Part shown: positions 9,497-17,723 of the stretch, piece by piece | How the letters are laid out: every line of letters begins with the position of its first letter | Position numbering within the stretch: position 1 is the first letter of the stretch | Origin: Candidatus Atribacteria bacterium | GTDB taxonomy: Bacteria; Atribacterota; JS1; SB-45; 34-128 | Direction of reading: 5' to 3' | DNA length: 58,785 bases | Assembly (NCBI GenBank): GCA_003451675.1 | Contig: DMCY01000055.1 | Span: 1-58,785 of the forward strand | The notes under the pieces: generated by a model | The model's database searches: none | The model's input: only the letters and a program-made list of their open reading frames with translations | What the model was told of the DNA's origin: nothing | Position numbers and translations under genes: made by a program

Positions 9497-9526
9497 TTGT
9501 ACAACCCTTTGAAGAAATAGTATAAT
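9497..9526 (+). promoter_or_regulatory. Promoter of HAD-like gene, copy 1
   Basis: TTGTAC at 9497-9502 and TATAAT at 9521-9526, spaced 18 bases. The -35 lies in the small palindrome TTGTACAA. The same promoter is preserved base for base in register at 32974-33003 upstream of the second gene copy, with 23477 bases between corresponding positions. Confidence 0.6.
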
Positions 9527-9585
9527 TTTAATAATTTGTTTAACGGTACTACACAAATTAATTCAAGGGATAGGAAGAATTGAAA

Positions 9586-10389
9586 ATGAAAATATTAGCA
9601 GTGGATTTTGACGGGGTCATTAGTGATAGTGCTTTGAAATCTTTATTTGTAAGTCATAATGCCTATTGTAAATGTTTTGGTTCGGAAGTAAAGAAAAATT
9701 TTAGCGGGGAATTATTTACTTTTGAGAATTGGGAAGAGATGCAAAAAGAATACAAAAAAGAAATGAGTTATTACCACCGCTTAAGGTCTTATATCGAATT
9801 ATCGGGTGATTTTTTCGCTATTATTAAAATTATGGAAGAACAGGTTTGGATCAAGGACCAACAGGAATTCATTGCTTACCGTAATCAGCTTCAATTCGAT
9901 TATCAATTTTTTCGAGAATTATTTTTTAAAGAAAAAGAAAAATGGCAGAAAAAGAGTTTTAAAAAATGGTTTTTTCTGTCACCTGTTTTTAAGGAAGTCG
10001 TCAAGGGGATTCAGCGATTTACAAAGGAAGGTCAAAAAGTGGTCATTGCTACCTCCAATCGTAGAGAAGCCATTCATCGTGCCTTTCAACCGGAATATCT
10101 TGGATTTGAGATAGATATTGAAGATATTTTTGATAAAAATTATGGCCAGCATAAGGCAGAGCATATGCAGGCCATTGCTAAGAGATATGACGCTAAATTA
10201 AATGAGATTTATTTTATTGATGATCAGCTGAGTTATCTTAAAGGAACTGATGTCTTGGGGGTTCACGTTTTTTTGGCCGGATGGGGTTATTGTACAGAAA
10301 GCCAGAAAGAGGAAGCGAAAAAAGAACGAATCCCCGTAATTGAGGAGGAGAAGGATTTTTATCCGGTATTAAAGCAAGCTTTGAGTTAA
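9586..10389 (+). CDS. HAD-like phosphatase, copy 1
   Basis: A HAD-superfamily hydrolase of unusual length (267 residues from the ATG at 9586; a TTG two codons earlier is less well spaced from AGGAAG). Motif I is VDFDGVISDS (Asp7, Asp9), motif II VVIATSN, motif IV IYFIDDQ. A large helical insertion rich in Tyr, Phe, Lys and Glu (residues ~45-130, RNQLQFDYQFFRELFF) forms the cap and is not a standard cap type I know. Substrate unknown. A paralogue with about thirty differences lies at 33063. No operon partner; the next gene is 117 bases downstream. Confidence 0.75.
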   Translation: MKILAVDFDGVISDSALKSLFVSHNAYCKCFGSEVKKNFSGELFTFENWEEMQKEYKKEMSYYHRLRSYIELSGDFFAIIKIMEEQVWIKDQQEFIAYRNQLQFDYQFFRELFFKEKEKWQKKSFKKWFFLSPVFKEVVKGIQRFTKEGQKVVIATSNRREAIHRAFQPEYLGFEIDIEDIFDKNYGQHKAEHMQAIAKRYDAKLNEIYFIDDQLSYLKGTDVLGVHVFLAGWGYCTESQKEEAKKERIPVIEEEKDFYPVLKQALS

Positions 10390-10506
10390 GTTGAGAGCTC
10401 CCATTAAAGAAATGATATATTAACGCAAAAGTACAAAATATTCCTTCGTTTTTAGAGTAAAGTTTTTATTTTTTACTTTTAGTCTAATAAAGTTGGAGGT
10501 ATGGTA

Positions 10507-11235
10507 ATGAATCCGGTCATTCAAAAGATTAGAAAGTCATTAAAAGAAAATATTGATAGTGAGACTCAAAAAAGCATCCAGCGTTTTTTTAAAGAAAAAG
10601 AAGAAGTAAAATGTTATGGGGTAAAAACTGCTATAGTCAGGAGAATTGCTAACAAATTTTGGAAAGAAATAAAAACACTTAGAAAGCAGGATATATTTGA
10701 TTTATGTGAACAACTTTTTTTATCAGATTATTGTGAGGAAGCTTTTATTGCTAGTTTTTGGCTTCCTAAAATTGCCGATGAATTTGAACCGGATGATTGG
10801 ATTGTATTTAAAAACTGGATAGAGAAATACGTAAATAATTGGGCAAAGTGTGACGGATTTTGTAACCATACCATAGGCAGTTTTTTAGTGAAAGATCCAT
10901 CGTTTGTTGAAGAACTAAAAGAATGGACCCAATCAAAGAATCGCTGGCTTAGAAGAGCAGCAGCTGTTTCTCTTATTGTTCCGGTGAAAAAAGGGCATTT
11001 TTCAAAAGATGTTTTTGAAATTGCCGCCCAATTGCTTTTGGATGAAGATGATTTGGTTCAAAAGGGTTATGGCTGGTTGTTAAAAGTAACCAGTCACCTA
11101 CACCAAAAAGAGGTTTTTGATTATGTGATGGAGAATAAAGAGAATATGCCCCGTACTGCCCTTAGATATGCAATTGAAAAGATGCCTCAATTCTTAAGAC
11201 GGGAAGCGATGAAAAGGAATGGATATGAAAGATAA
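10507..11235 (+). CDS. AlkD-like DNA alkylation repair protein
   Basis: HEAT-repeat DNA glycosylase-like protein of the AlkD family, which removes or manages bulky alkylated bases such as 3-methyladenine. The ATG at 10507 is preferred over 10501 because GGAGG (10495-10499) is too close to the first. Recognisable segments are CYGVKTAIVRRIANKFWKEI near the N terminus, NNWAKCDGFCNHTIG in the middle (the Trp/Asp active-site region) and RWLRRAAAVSLIV (family arginine). Length (242) is normal. It overlaps the next gene by about ten bases, so the two are co-transcribed. Confidence 0.88.
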   Translation: MNPVIQKIRKSLKENIDSETQKSIQRFFKEKEEVKCYGVKTAIVRRIANKFWKEIKTLRKQDIFDLCEQLFLSDYCEEAFIASFWLPKIADEFEPDDWIVFKNWIEKYVNNWAKCDGFCNHTIGSFLVKDPSFVEELKEWTQSKNRWLRRAAAVSLIVPVKKGHFSKDVFEIAAQLLLDEDDLVQKGYGWLLKVTSHLHQKEVFDYVMENKENMPRTALRYAIEKMPQFLRREAMKRNGYER

Positions 11236-12412
11236 GTGTTATACAGTTACCGTACAAAATGATGAAAATATAAAAACTATGGTGAGTAATTGCTTGAAGG
11301 ATTTAGGAGGAATTAAGCAACTAATAGCTCCAGGTAGCAGAATTTTATTGAAGCCCAATTTGGTAGTAGCAAAACCACATAGCTCCGGAGCCACTACTAA
11401 TCCTTTGATTATAGATGCCTTAATAGAGCTTTTACTAAGTACTTCTCCCCGAGAGATTATTATTGGGGAAAGTTCACAAGTTGGTGATGATACTTTAGAA
11501 GCTTATAAAGTTACCGGAATTCAGGATTTAGCGCAAAAATGGAAGGTGACCTTGCTTGATTTTAAAAGGGATAATCAAATATCTATCGATATACCTTATG
11601 GTAAGATATTAAAAAGAGTATTAATTGCTGAAACAGTAAAGAAGGTTGATTATATAATTAATCTTCCTATTTTGAAAGTACATAGTCAGACAACTGTAAC
11701 CATTGGTATGAAAAATCTTAAGGGCTGTATTCCTGATCAGGAAAAAAGCCGTTTTCACCGATTAAACTTAGACCAATGTATTGCTGATCTTAATACAGTT
11801 ATTACACCCGATTTGACCATTGTTGATGCTACCTTATGTTCTTTGAACTGGGAATTAGGAGGTATGTCGGTTAAATTTAATACTATATTAGCCGGTAGAA
11901 ACGTTTTAGCTACTGACCTGGTAGCTGCTTCTATGTTGGGATATCGTGGAGATGAAGTTACCCATCTTCTTTTGGCAGCTCAAGCTCATCTTGGACCAAC
12001 TAAAATAGAAGAAATTAAAATTATCAACTCAAAAAAAATAAAAAAAGTTCAACCTGGGCAAGATGCGATCACCATTAAAGAGCTGGATTACCATTTACCA
12101 GAATTAAAGATTATTGAAAAAGGTGCATGTAGTTCTTGTAAGGGGGCTTTGCTGGCTGCTATGCGACGTTTGTATAAAGAACGGCGATCTCCAAACTGTA
12201 CCATACTTATGGGACAAAGATTGAGAGATAGAGAATGTGAGTTTGCCCCTAATTTTAAGTATGGTACAGTCAAATCAAGAAAATCTTTTGTGAGCATGGG
12301 GAAGTGTTGCAATTGGGTAGCTGAAAGTTATCCAGTTGATCATATCGAAGGCTGTCCGGTAAATGCAGAAGCTATATATCGGAAATTGTCAAGGGGACGG
12401 TGTTGTTCCTGA
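11225..12412 (+). CDS. DUF362 protein with cysteine-rich tail
   Basis: DUF362-family protein (395 residues from ATG 11225; ATG 11219 also possible). The N-terminal two thirds show the family features: ILLKPNLV, GATTNPLIIDALIELL, IIGESS and a later LKVHSQTTVTIGMKNLKGC. The C-terminal third has many cysteines (CSSCKG, NCT, ECEF, GKCC, GCPVN), suggesting a metal or Fe-S site in place of the ferredoxin domain seen in some relatives. Function is not established. The last nine codons, including RGRCC, lie inside a palindromic repeat, so the native C terminus has been replaced. It overlaps the AlkD-like gene. Confidence 0.78.
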   Translation: MKDKCYTVTVQNDENIKTMVSNCLKDLGGIKQLIAPGSRILLKPNLVVAKPHSSGATTNPLIIDALIELLLSTSPREIIIGESSQVGDDTLEAYKVTGIQDLAQKWKVTLLDFKRDNQISIDIPYGKILKRVLIAETVKKVDYIINLPILKVHSQTTVTIGMKNLKGCIPDQEKSRFHRLNLDQCIADLNTVITPDLTIVDATLCSLNWELGGMSVKFNTILAGRNVLATDLVAASMLGYRGDEVTHLLLAAQAHLGPTKIEEIKIINSKKIKKVQPGQDAITIKELDYHLPELKIIEKGACSSCKGALLAAMRRLYKERRSPNCTILMGQRLRDRECEFAPNFKYGTVKSRKSFVSMGKCCNWVAESYPVDHIEGCPVNAEAIYRKLSRGRCCS

Positions 12413-12416
12413 CAAT
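12385..12416. repeat. Palindromic repeat, family D, overlapping a gene end
   Basis: ATTGTCA at the left and GACAAT at the right enclose AGGGGACGGTGTTGTTCCT, a member of the family also at 5977, 27200, 43522 and 57942. It supplies the last codons and the stop of the DUF362 gene. Confidence 0.7.
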
Positions 12417-12923
12417 AAAATAGAAAATAGGTACAGACACCTATTTTCATTAGCATCACTTTTCCGAAGTAATAAGTAATATAAATAGAAATATGTAAAG
12501 AAAAGTTCCACAAGGATTTGATCGTTTATAATTAACAATTATATATCTTTCATCTTTATCCTTCTTAAATTTCTGTAATCCCCACTCCTTTATATGTCAT
12601 TTCCGCTTCCCGTATATCATTCCCTCTCCTCCTTATGTCATTCCCATGAAAATGGGAATCCACTCCCTCTCTTTTTTAAAAACTTAAATCTTGCATCTTG
12701 TGCACTTAACTATTTTTTTTAAAAAAAAGAAGGATTTTTTTAAACCTTTGTCGTACAAGTATTAGATGTAGAAAAATTGAAAAAGACTAATTCTTTTAAT
12801 CGCTGGTGACGATTCAATAAGGTAAATATATATTCTTGAAGTGTGACAAAGAACTGTTCCCTGAGACCTATTGAAAAAATAGAAGGTTAAAGGAAGGATA
12901 AAATTTTAATAAAGGAGGTAGCC
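12413..12923. repeat. Repeat-filled intergenic region
   Basis: No gene seen. From left to right it holds half of a family C palindrome (ACAGACACCTATTTT, 12424-12447), a TCATTCCCATGAAAATGGG-type palindrome (12637-12663, relative of 56761-56786), a copy of the dispersed AAGAAGGATTTT motif (12721-12764) and the second copy of the 110-bp repeat (12752-12868). The AAAGGAGG ribosome site of the next gene closes the region. Confidence 0.7.
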
Positions 12924-13235
12924 ATGCCTGAATTTGGAAATCCGTTTTCTGGTCTTAAGAAGGACCGTAAGATCACAAATGAAGAATTAATTCGTGCAAT
13001 AAGGTTTATGATTGCCGCAGAATATGAAGCCATTCAGCTCTATACGCAGCTTGCCGAATCAACCGATAACCAATTAGCCCAGGAAGTACTAAAGGACATC
13101 GCAGATGAAGAGCGTGTTCATGCTGGAGAATTTCTTAGACTATTAAAAGAACTTGCACCGGATGAGGAAAAATTCTACAGAGAAGGCGCTAAAGAGGTAG
13201 AAGAAGAAATTAATAAACAAAGTAAGGGAAATTAA
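12924..13235 (+). CDS. Ferritin-like/rubrerythrin-type protein, encapsulin-cargo like
   Basis: A 103-residue four-helix-type iron protein. The core has the carboxylate pattern AAEYEAIQLYTQLAE and DIADEERVHAGEFLRLL, giving Glu-x6-Tyr and Glu-Glu-x-x-His ligands typical of encapsulated ferritins. These store and oxidise iron inside an encapsulin shell. The N terminus (MPEFGNPFSGLKKDRK) is the usual lead-in. No encapsulin shell gene follows; the next gene, two bases downstream, is an unrelated broken membrane protein. Either the shell gene is elsewhere or this acts alone. AAAGGAGG precedes the ATG. Confidence 0.82.
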   Translation: MPEFGNPFSGLKKDRKITNEELIRAIRFMIAAEYEAIQLYTQLAESTDNQLAQEVLKDIADEERVHAGEFLRLLKELAPDEEKFYREGAKEVEEEINKQSKGN

Positions 13236-13237
13236 AA

Positions 13238-13905
13238 ATGAAACGCATATTTAATTGGCAGGTTTTATTAGGTCTGTCCCTAATAGTGTTATCTGCACTG
13301 GTTTATATTATTCACTATTTTATTTTTAGAGACGCACATCATATTTTCATATATCTTATTGGAGATATCGCTTTTGTTTTCCTTGAAGTTTTGCTAGTGA
13401 CTTTGGTTTTACACCAGTTACTGCAATATAGAGAAAAGAAAGTTATGTTGAACAAACTAAATATGGTTATAGGTGCGTTTTTTAGTGAGGTCGGAGGAGA
13501 ATTGCTCAAGATTTTTTGAAAATTTGTAAAAGTGTCAAAAATCACATTTACAACATTGACAGCAAGAGAGGGGATTTGGATAATACTAAAAATTTCTTGA
13601 AGGGAAAGAGACAGTTTTTGCTAAATCTTTTGGAAAATCCTAATCTATTAGAACATGAGTCATTCACAAATTTACTTTGGGCAGTATTTCATTTAACAGA
13701 GGAGCTTACTCACAGAAGAAGCCTGAACGGATTATCAGAAAATGATTATCAACACCTTGCGGGAGATATAAAGAGGGCATATCATCTTTTAATTGTAGAG
13801 TGGTTGTACTATATGAAGCATTTAAAAGCTAATTACCCCTATCTTTTTTCTCTTGCAGCTAGAACAAATCCTTTTGATACAAATGCATCGGTAGAGGTTA
13901 AATAG
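13238..13905 (+). pseudogene. Broken membrane-anchored protein of unknown family
   Basis: Two reading frames belong together. The first, 13238-13519, has two membrane helices (VLLGLSLIVLSALVYIIHYF and a second after FRDAHHIFIYLIGDIAFVFLEVLL) and ends in GGELLKIF. The second, 13516-13905, continues as a soluble helical domain (LLENPNLLEHESFTNLLWAV, ending NPFDTNASVEVK) with no ribosome site of its own. From memory, related proteins are single chains of about 230 residues with a further ~35 residues at the joint, so a frameshift in the T run near 13512-13517 plus a small deletion is likely. It follows the ferritin-like gene by two bases. Confidence 0.6.
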
Positions 13906-14040
13906 ACAGCTGCTTGTACTAAGCAAACAAGTCTAACCTAAAGGAAGCAGGGGAAGTAATCTAAATATATAGTTTTGCCATTACACGGAATGAAGACATG
14001 ATACAATTATTAGCGAATAATATGAAAAGAGGTAGTAGCC

Positions 14041-14345
14041 ATGCAAGTAAAAAACCTATCTAACTTGGTAAAATACCAAGAAGATGCTGTTGTAAGCAAC
14101 GAGATAATAAAAAAAATGCAGGAACAGTCACTGTATTTGCTTTTGATAAAGGTTAAGGATTAAGCGAACATACCGCACCATTTAATGTTTTAGTTAATGT
14201 GATTGACGGGAAGGCAGAAGTTACAATTTCGGGAAAACTGTTTTCTGTAAGGGAAGGTGAAATGATAATTATGCCTGCAAATGAACCACATTCACTAAAA
14301 GCGGTGGAGAGATTTAAGATGCTTTTAGTAATGATTAAAAAATAG
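14041..14345 (+). pseudogene. Cupin-domain protein, frameshifted
   Basis: From ATG 14041 the frame reads MQVKNLSNLVKYQEDAVVSN and IIKK. A one-base shift in the A run near 14110-14117 then restores AGTVTVFAFDKG, a TAA where glutamine is expected, then GLSEHTAPFNVLVNVIDG and a tail ending in LLVMIKK. This is a complete small cupin: SEHTAPF and MPANEPHSLKA are the two metal-binding beta-barrel motifs. The frameshift plus nonsense codon make it non-functional unless sequencing error explains both. Upstream it has GAAAAGAGGT as a ribosome site. Confidence 0.72.
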
Positions 14346-14372
14346 ACGGAAAAAAATCTGTGGCACCTTTTA

Positions 14373-14810
14373 AATTAAATAATTATCCAAAAAAGTGAAA
14401 AGAGAGGAACAGGAAAACTGATATTTTAGTAAATAAGGGAGATAAATATATATAGAATTAGAGCATTATCAATTTTTATAAGAAAAAATATTAAGTCTTT
14501 AAAACGTAGAAAACATAAGGGTTTCTGCGTTTTTTTGTTATATGGGATAGTGATAGTAGTTCTAAAATAAGGAAAAAACAAGGCAAAAAAGGGCTAAAAT
14601 CCCCATTTTTAGCAGTCTGAAAGCCTTGCAAAATAAGGCTTTCAGAGAAATATTGTCATAGCGGCGTTTTTTGAGGTGACCTAAGGTGATTCTTCATATT
14701 TTTTAAAATAGGCGCTTAAAAGGGCTTATTTTTAGGTTTAGCTGAAAGCCTATTATATAAGGCTTTCAAGAGGGTATTTTTTCACAGTTTTTACATGTTT
14801 CCCCTAGTTC
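14373..14810. repeat. 435-bp non-coding repeat, copy 1
   Basis: A structured non-coding sequence repeated at 16807-17242 with an offset of 2434 bases. It contains a terminator-like hairpin at 14503-14536 (AACGTAGAAA / TTTCTGCGTT followed by Ts) and two hairpins about 120 bases apart with the same CTGAAAGCCT / AGGCTTTCAG stem. The end of the unit (CTTTCAAGAGGGTATTTTTT) recurs once more near 9315. No ORF of note is conserved between copies. It could be a non-autonomous element or a structured RNA. Confidence 0.7.
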
Positions 14811-14897
14811 AAAAATAATCTCTTCCTCTACGTCTTTTACAACAAAGAATTAATTTTTTAAGGTTAATTAAACAATCTCTGATGATGCCTTGCCTGA

Positions 14898-15239
14898 TAT
14901 CCTAAAGCAGAATGGATAAATGAGGAAATAAATGATAGATTTACAGCAGCTATCTTTCCATATCCGATTGAAGAAGTTACCGGACAAGTTACCGGACAAG
15001 TTAGCCCACAAGCTAAATTAGATGATAGAATAGCAAGAATTCTGAAATATTGCCAAAATCCTCGTTCTTTAAAAGAGATAATGAAATTATTGGAAATGAA
15101 ACATAGAGAGCATTTTTTAGATGAAATTTTGAATCCTTTGTTAGACAAAAAGCTTTTAAGAAGAACGATTCCTGATAAGCCGAGAAGCCCTAAACAGAAA
15201 TATATAACTTATAAAATTAATAAAGATTTAAAAAGATGA
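14898..15239 (+). pseudogene. C-terminal fragment of an AlbA/winged-helix ATP-binding regulator-like protein
   Basis: The frame is open from 14898 to TGA at 15237 but has no start. It reads AEWINEEINDRFTAAIFPYP, then EVTGQVTGQVSPQAKLDD, then a winged-helix-like ILKYCQNPRSLKEIMKLLE and a basic tail. The VTGQVTGQV spacer before a C-terminal winged helix is typical of AlbA_2-domain proteins (often misnamed RecG-like regulators) and of some Fic proteins. The entire N-terminal part is missing, so it is a decayed remnant. Confidence 0.6.
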
Positions 15240-15519
15240 AACAATAATATTTGGAGAAAATAGAATTACTATCCGAAAAATGATATCGAAATGGGGGAGC
15301 CTAAGTTCTAAAGGTAATATTAGTATAAATAGTTATGTAAGATTTCTACCGGAATATTTAATAGAATACATTATTTATCACGAAATGATTCATTTTTTAG
15401 AAAGAAAACATAATGCAATATTTTGGAAGTTAATAAAAAATAAATATAAAAATTACAAAGAATACGAAAAAGAATTGTATAGCTATTGGTTCTTAATACA
15501 ATGTGAAATAAAAAAATGA
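15232..15519 (+). pseudogene. Truncated YgjP/SprT-like metallopeptidase
   Basis: The open frame reads IIFGENRITIRKMISKWGSL, SSKGNISINSYVRFLPEYL and IEYIIYHEMIHFLERKHN. This matches the C-terminal half of the YgjP/DUF45 family, with the zinc-binding HEMIH and the later ERKHN histidine. The N-terminal half of a normal ~230-residue member is absent, and a cysteine usual in KWGSCSS is leucine. There is no start with a ribosome site; ATG 15280 is internal. It overlaps the end of the preceding remnant, so two gene fragments are fused head to tail here. Confidence 0.65.
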
Positions 15520-15644
15520 AAGAGGATGATTAAAAAGAAGAAAAGGGGCTAGGTCTTAGTATTTGACATAATCTTTTTCATGAATTGAAATTTTGGGTCT
15601 GTATTTTTGGCAAAAAGAAAAAATAAAGGGTCAGATATGAAAAA

Positions 15645-15719
15645 TTTCATTTCGAGAGGATATATGTTATAATAAATTTGAAATTTCAATTACCAAATTC
15701 TTCATCGTAATTTCAATTA
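15645..15719 (+). promoter_or_regulatory. Putative promoter and operator of the Panacea toxin-antitoxin pair
   Basis: TTTCAT (15645-15650) and TATAAT (15668-15673) are spaced by 17 bases. Just downstream is a direct repeat AATTTCAATTA at 15682-15692 and 15709-15719, 27 bases apart. Toxin-antitoxin operons are usually autoregulated, so these repeats are operator candidates; that part is inference. Confidence 0.45.
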
Positions 15720-15752
15720 TCTGCTTGTTTAGTATTTTCAAGGAGGCAAAAA

Positions 15753-16334
15753 ATGATTGCTTATAAAACAGAAAAGATAAATAACGCTATTTGTTTTTTT
15801 GCACAGGAAGTTTATAAGCTAAGAAAACAATATCTACCCCAAACATTGTTATATAAATTTTTATCATATTTAGATTTTTTCAGTATTGAAAAATTAGGCA
15901 AACCTGCTTTGGAATTGAAATACAGAGCGTATAAAAACGGCCCTGTTCCCGTTGGTATTTATAATAATAGAGAAGAATATCAAACAGATTGCTTTAAATT
16001 TGAAAAAAGAGGGACTAATAGATTCATAATAATTTCAACAAAAGAAGCAGATTTAGATTATTTTTCAGAATTTGAAATCGAAACAATGAATTATTTACTT
16101 GATAAATATATAAGAAATAATTTAAGTATGAAAAAGATAATTGATAATATTTGTGAAGATAGCCATAATGAGATTAAAGCATGGAAAGTGGCATACAATA
16201 GGAAAAAGAATAGTCGGATTGATTATAGTGATACATTCGGAGAAATTGATAAAAAAGAAAGTAATAAACTATCTATTCAAGAAGAGAGGTTTTTAGTTTA
16301 TCGTAGTTTAAAAAACAAAACTTTATGCAATTAG
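15753..16334 (+). CDS. Panacea-domain (DUF4065/SocA-like) antitoxin
   Basis: A 193-residue protein with the Panacea domain: LLYKFLSYLDFFS early, ELKYRAYKNGPVPVGIYN in the middle, then SEFEIETMNYLLDKY and SHNEIKAWKVAYNRK. Panacea proteins act as antitoxins for many unrelated toxins (PanAT systems) and include the ClpXP adaptor SocA. The ATG has AAGGAGG eight bases upstream. Its end overlaps the next gene by ten bases, the usual coupled antitoxin-toxin arrangement. It lies between two copies of the 435-bp repeat. Confidence 0.82.
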   Translation: MIAYKTEKINNAICFFAQEVYKLRKQYLPQTLLYKFLSYLDFFSIEKLGKPALELKYRAYKNGPVPVGIYNNREEYQTDCFKFEKRGTNRFIIISTKEADLDYFSEFEIETMNYLLDKYIRNNLSMKKIIDNICEDSHNEIKAWKVAYNRKKNSRIDYSDTFGEIDKKESNKLSIQEERFLVYRSLKNKTLCN

Positions 16335-16774
16335 GTTCAGTATTTATTTGGAATAGTTTTCCTTTTAGAGTAGAGGGTAAAGAAAAAAATAGATATTTTG
16401 TTTATTTTGGAGAGAGTCGTTACCCAGATAATCCAATTAAAGTATTTTTGATTACAACAACATCAAGAATTTATCATTATGAAGAAGAGGGAGCCAGAAA
16501 AAGCCATAATTATTATAGGTTTAAAGCTGGCTCTTTAGGTTTCGTTGAGGAAAGTATTCTTGATGTTGATTCTTACTACGATATAGATAAAGAAGTGTTC
16601 GAAAAACATAAAGAGGATATAGAAGAGAAAGGAAAACTACCTGAGACTATTTTGAAAAATATATATTATTTAATTCTAAAATCAAAAAATATATCTATAA
16701 AAGTAAAACAAGACATTCATTATAATTATAATCTCGAAGGTATCACCGGATTAAAAAGGCCTAAGAGAAAATAA
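16325..16774 (+). CDS. Putative toxin partner of Panacea antitoxin
   Basis: A 149-residue soluble protein with no family I can name. The N-terminal part is strand-rich (GSVFIWNSFPFRVEGKEKNR, VYFGESRY, KVFLITTTSRI) and could be a small barrel like PemK/MazF; the C-terminal part is helical (VFEKHKEDIEEKGKLPETIL). The barrel-like look and the TTTS segment after a KVFLI strand are suggestive only. The toxin role is inferred from its ten-base overlap with the Panacea gene and the lack of any other partner. Confidence 0.6.
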   Translation: MQLGSVFIWNSFPFRVEGKEKNRYFVYFGESRYPDNPIKVFLITTTSRIYHYEEEGARKSHNYYRFKAGSLGFVEESILDVDSYYDIDKEVFEKHKEDIEEKGKLPETILKNIYYLILKSKNISIKVKQDIHYNYNLEGITGLKRPKRK

Positions 16775-16806
16775 TGGTACAGAGAGCAGTTTTATAATAC
16801 ATTTTT

Positions 16807-17242
16807 TATTAAATAATTATCCAAAAAGAAGAGAAATAGAGGAATGGGAAAGCTTATTTTTCACTAAATAAGATAAATAAATATATATAAAATTAGATAA
16901 TTATCAGTTTTTTAAGGCAAAATGGTAAATCTCTAAAACGTAGAAAATATAAGGATTTCTGCGTTTTTTTGTTATGAGGGATGGTGGTAGTGGTTCTAAA
17001 ATAGGGAAAAAATAAGGCAAAAAAGGGCTAAAATCCCCATTTTTTGCAGTCTGAAACCCTTGCAAAATAAGGCCTTCAGAGAAATATTGTCGTAGCAGCG
17101 TTTTTTGAGGTGGCCTAAGGTGATTCTTCATATTTTTTAAAATAGGCGCTTAAAAAGGCTTAAAATAGCTTATTTTAGATGTGGGTGAAAAGCCTTACTA
17201 TATAAGGCTTTCAGGAAGGCCTTTTTACAGTTTTTATACGTT
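16807..17242. repeat. 435-bp non-coding repeat, copy 2
   Basis: Matches 14373-14810 along its whole length, including the terminator-like hairpin (16937-16970) and the two GCCTT/AAGGC hairpins. In this copy the first hairpin stem has substitutions (CTGAAACCCTT / AAGGCCTTCAG), so it is partly degraded, while the second is intact. The hairpin at 16937 may also terminate the toxin-antitoxin transcript. Confidence 0.7.
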
Positions 17243-17723
17243 TAACTTACTTGTCTTTCCCAATCTCCTTCTTTATTTAACCTTTCATTCACTTTCTTTA
17301 TTTTGTATTTCTGGTTTTGTTTTTTGATACTAACGACTAAATTATCTTGCACTTCGAAACTATTTTTTAAAAAAAGAAGGATTTTTAAAATAGGCGTAGT
17401 ATATATATAATATATTAACTTTAAATGAATTTAATATTGTAAACTATATGAAGGTAACAGGAGAGACCGGACAGAACTCTGGAATGGTAAAAGAACTATT
17501 TCCTAATTTCATAGGAAGAATCTTTAAGTTAAAAAGACAGAGTAGGAGAGTAAAATAATTATTTTATTTTCTGTCTTTTTTATTTCAAATAAAAACGTTT
17601 TACAAGAATACATTAAAGAAGAGTTTAATCTTTAGAAGTAGATCTTTCAAGTGTGAAGACCAGACCCCGGGAATTTATTGACCCGAGAATTTTTTAAAAA
17701 TTCTGTTAAAAAGGAAATAAACT
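17243..17723. other. Intergenic stretch with terminator-like hairpin
   Basis: No convincing gene. It holds a copy of the dispersed AAGAAGGATTTT motif (about 17370-17400), a 36-codon reading frame at 17448-17558 without a ribosome site, and a strong hairpin at 17531-17580 whose arms are AAAAAGACAG and CTGTCTTTTT. A degenerate relative of the family A palindrome arm (GTGAAGACCAGACCCC) ends near 17670. The hairpin would terminate rightward transcription. Confidence 0.5.

Larger units (their letters stand above)
9497..10493. repeat. 1-kb direct repeat, copy 1
   Basis: This segment (promoter, HAD-like gene and ~100 bases downstream) is repeated in the same orientation at 32974-33969. Upstream of the gene the copies align without gaps; downstream they share GCTTTGAGTTAAGTTGAGAG and then diverge gradually. 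The two copies bracket about 22.5 kb of mostly accessory genes. Confidence 0.9.

Noticed and set aside
14503..14660. CRISPR-like repeats in the 435-bp unit
   Set aside because: Hairpins recur only twice per unit with no regular spacers; not a CRISPR array.
17448..17558. 36-codon reading frame
   Set aside because: No ribosome site and part of it forms the left arm of the terminator hairpin.
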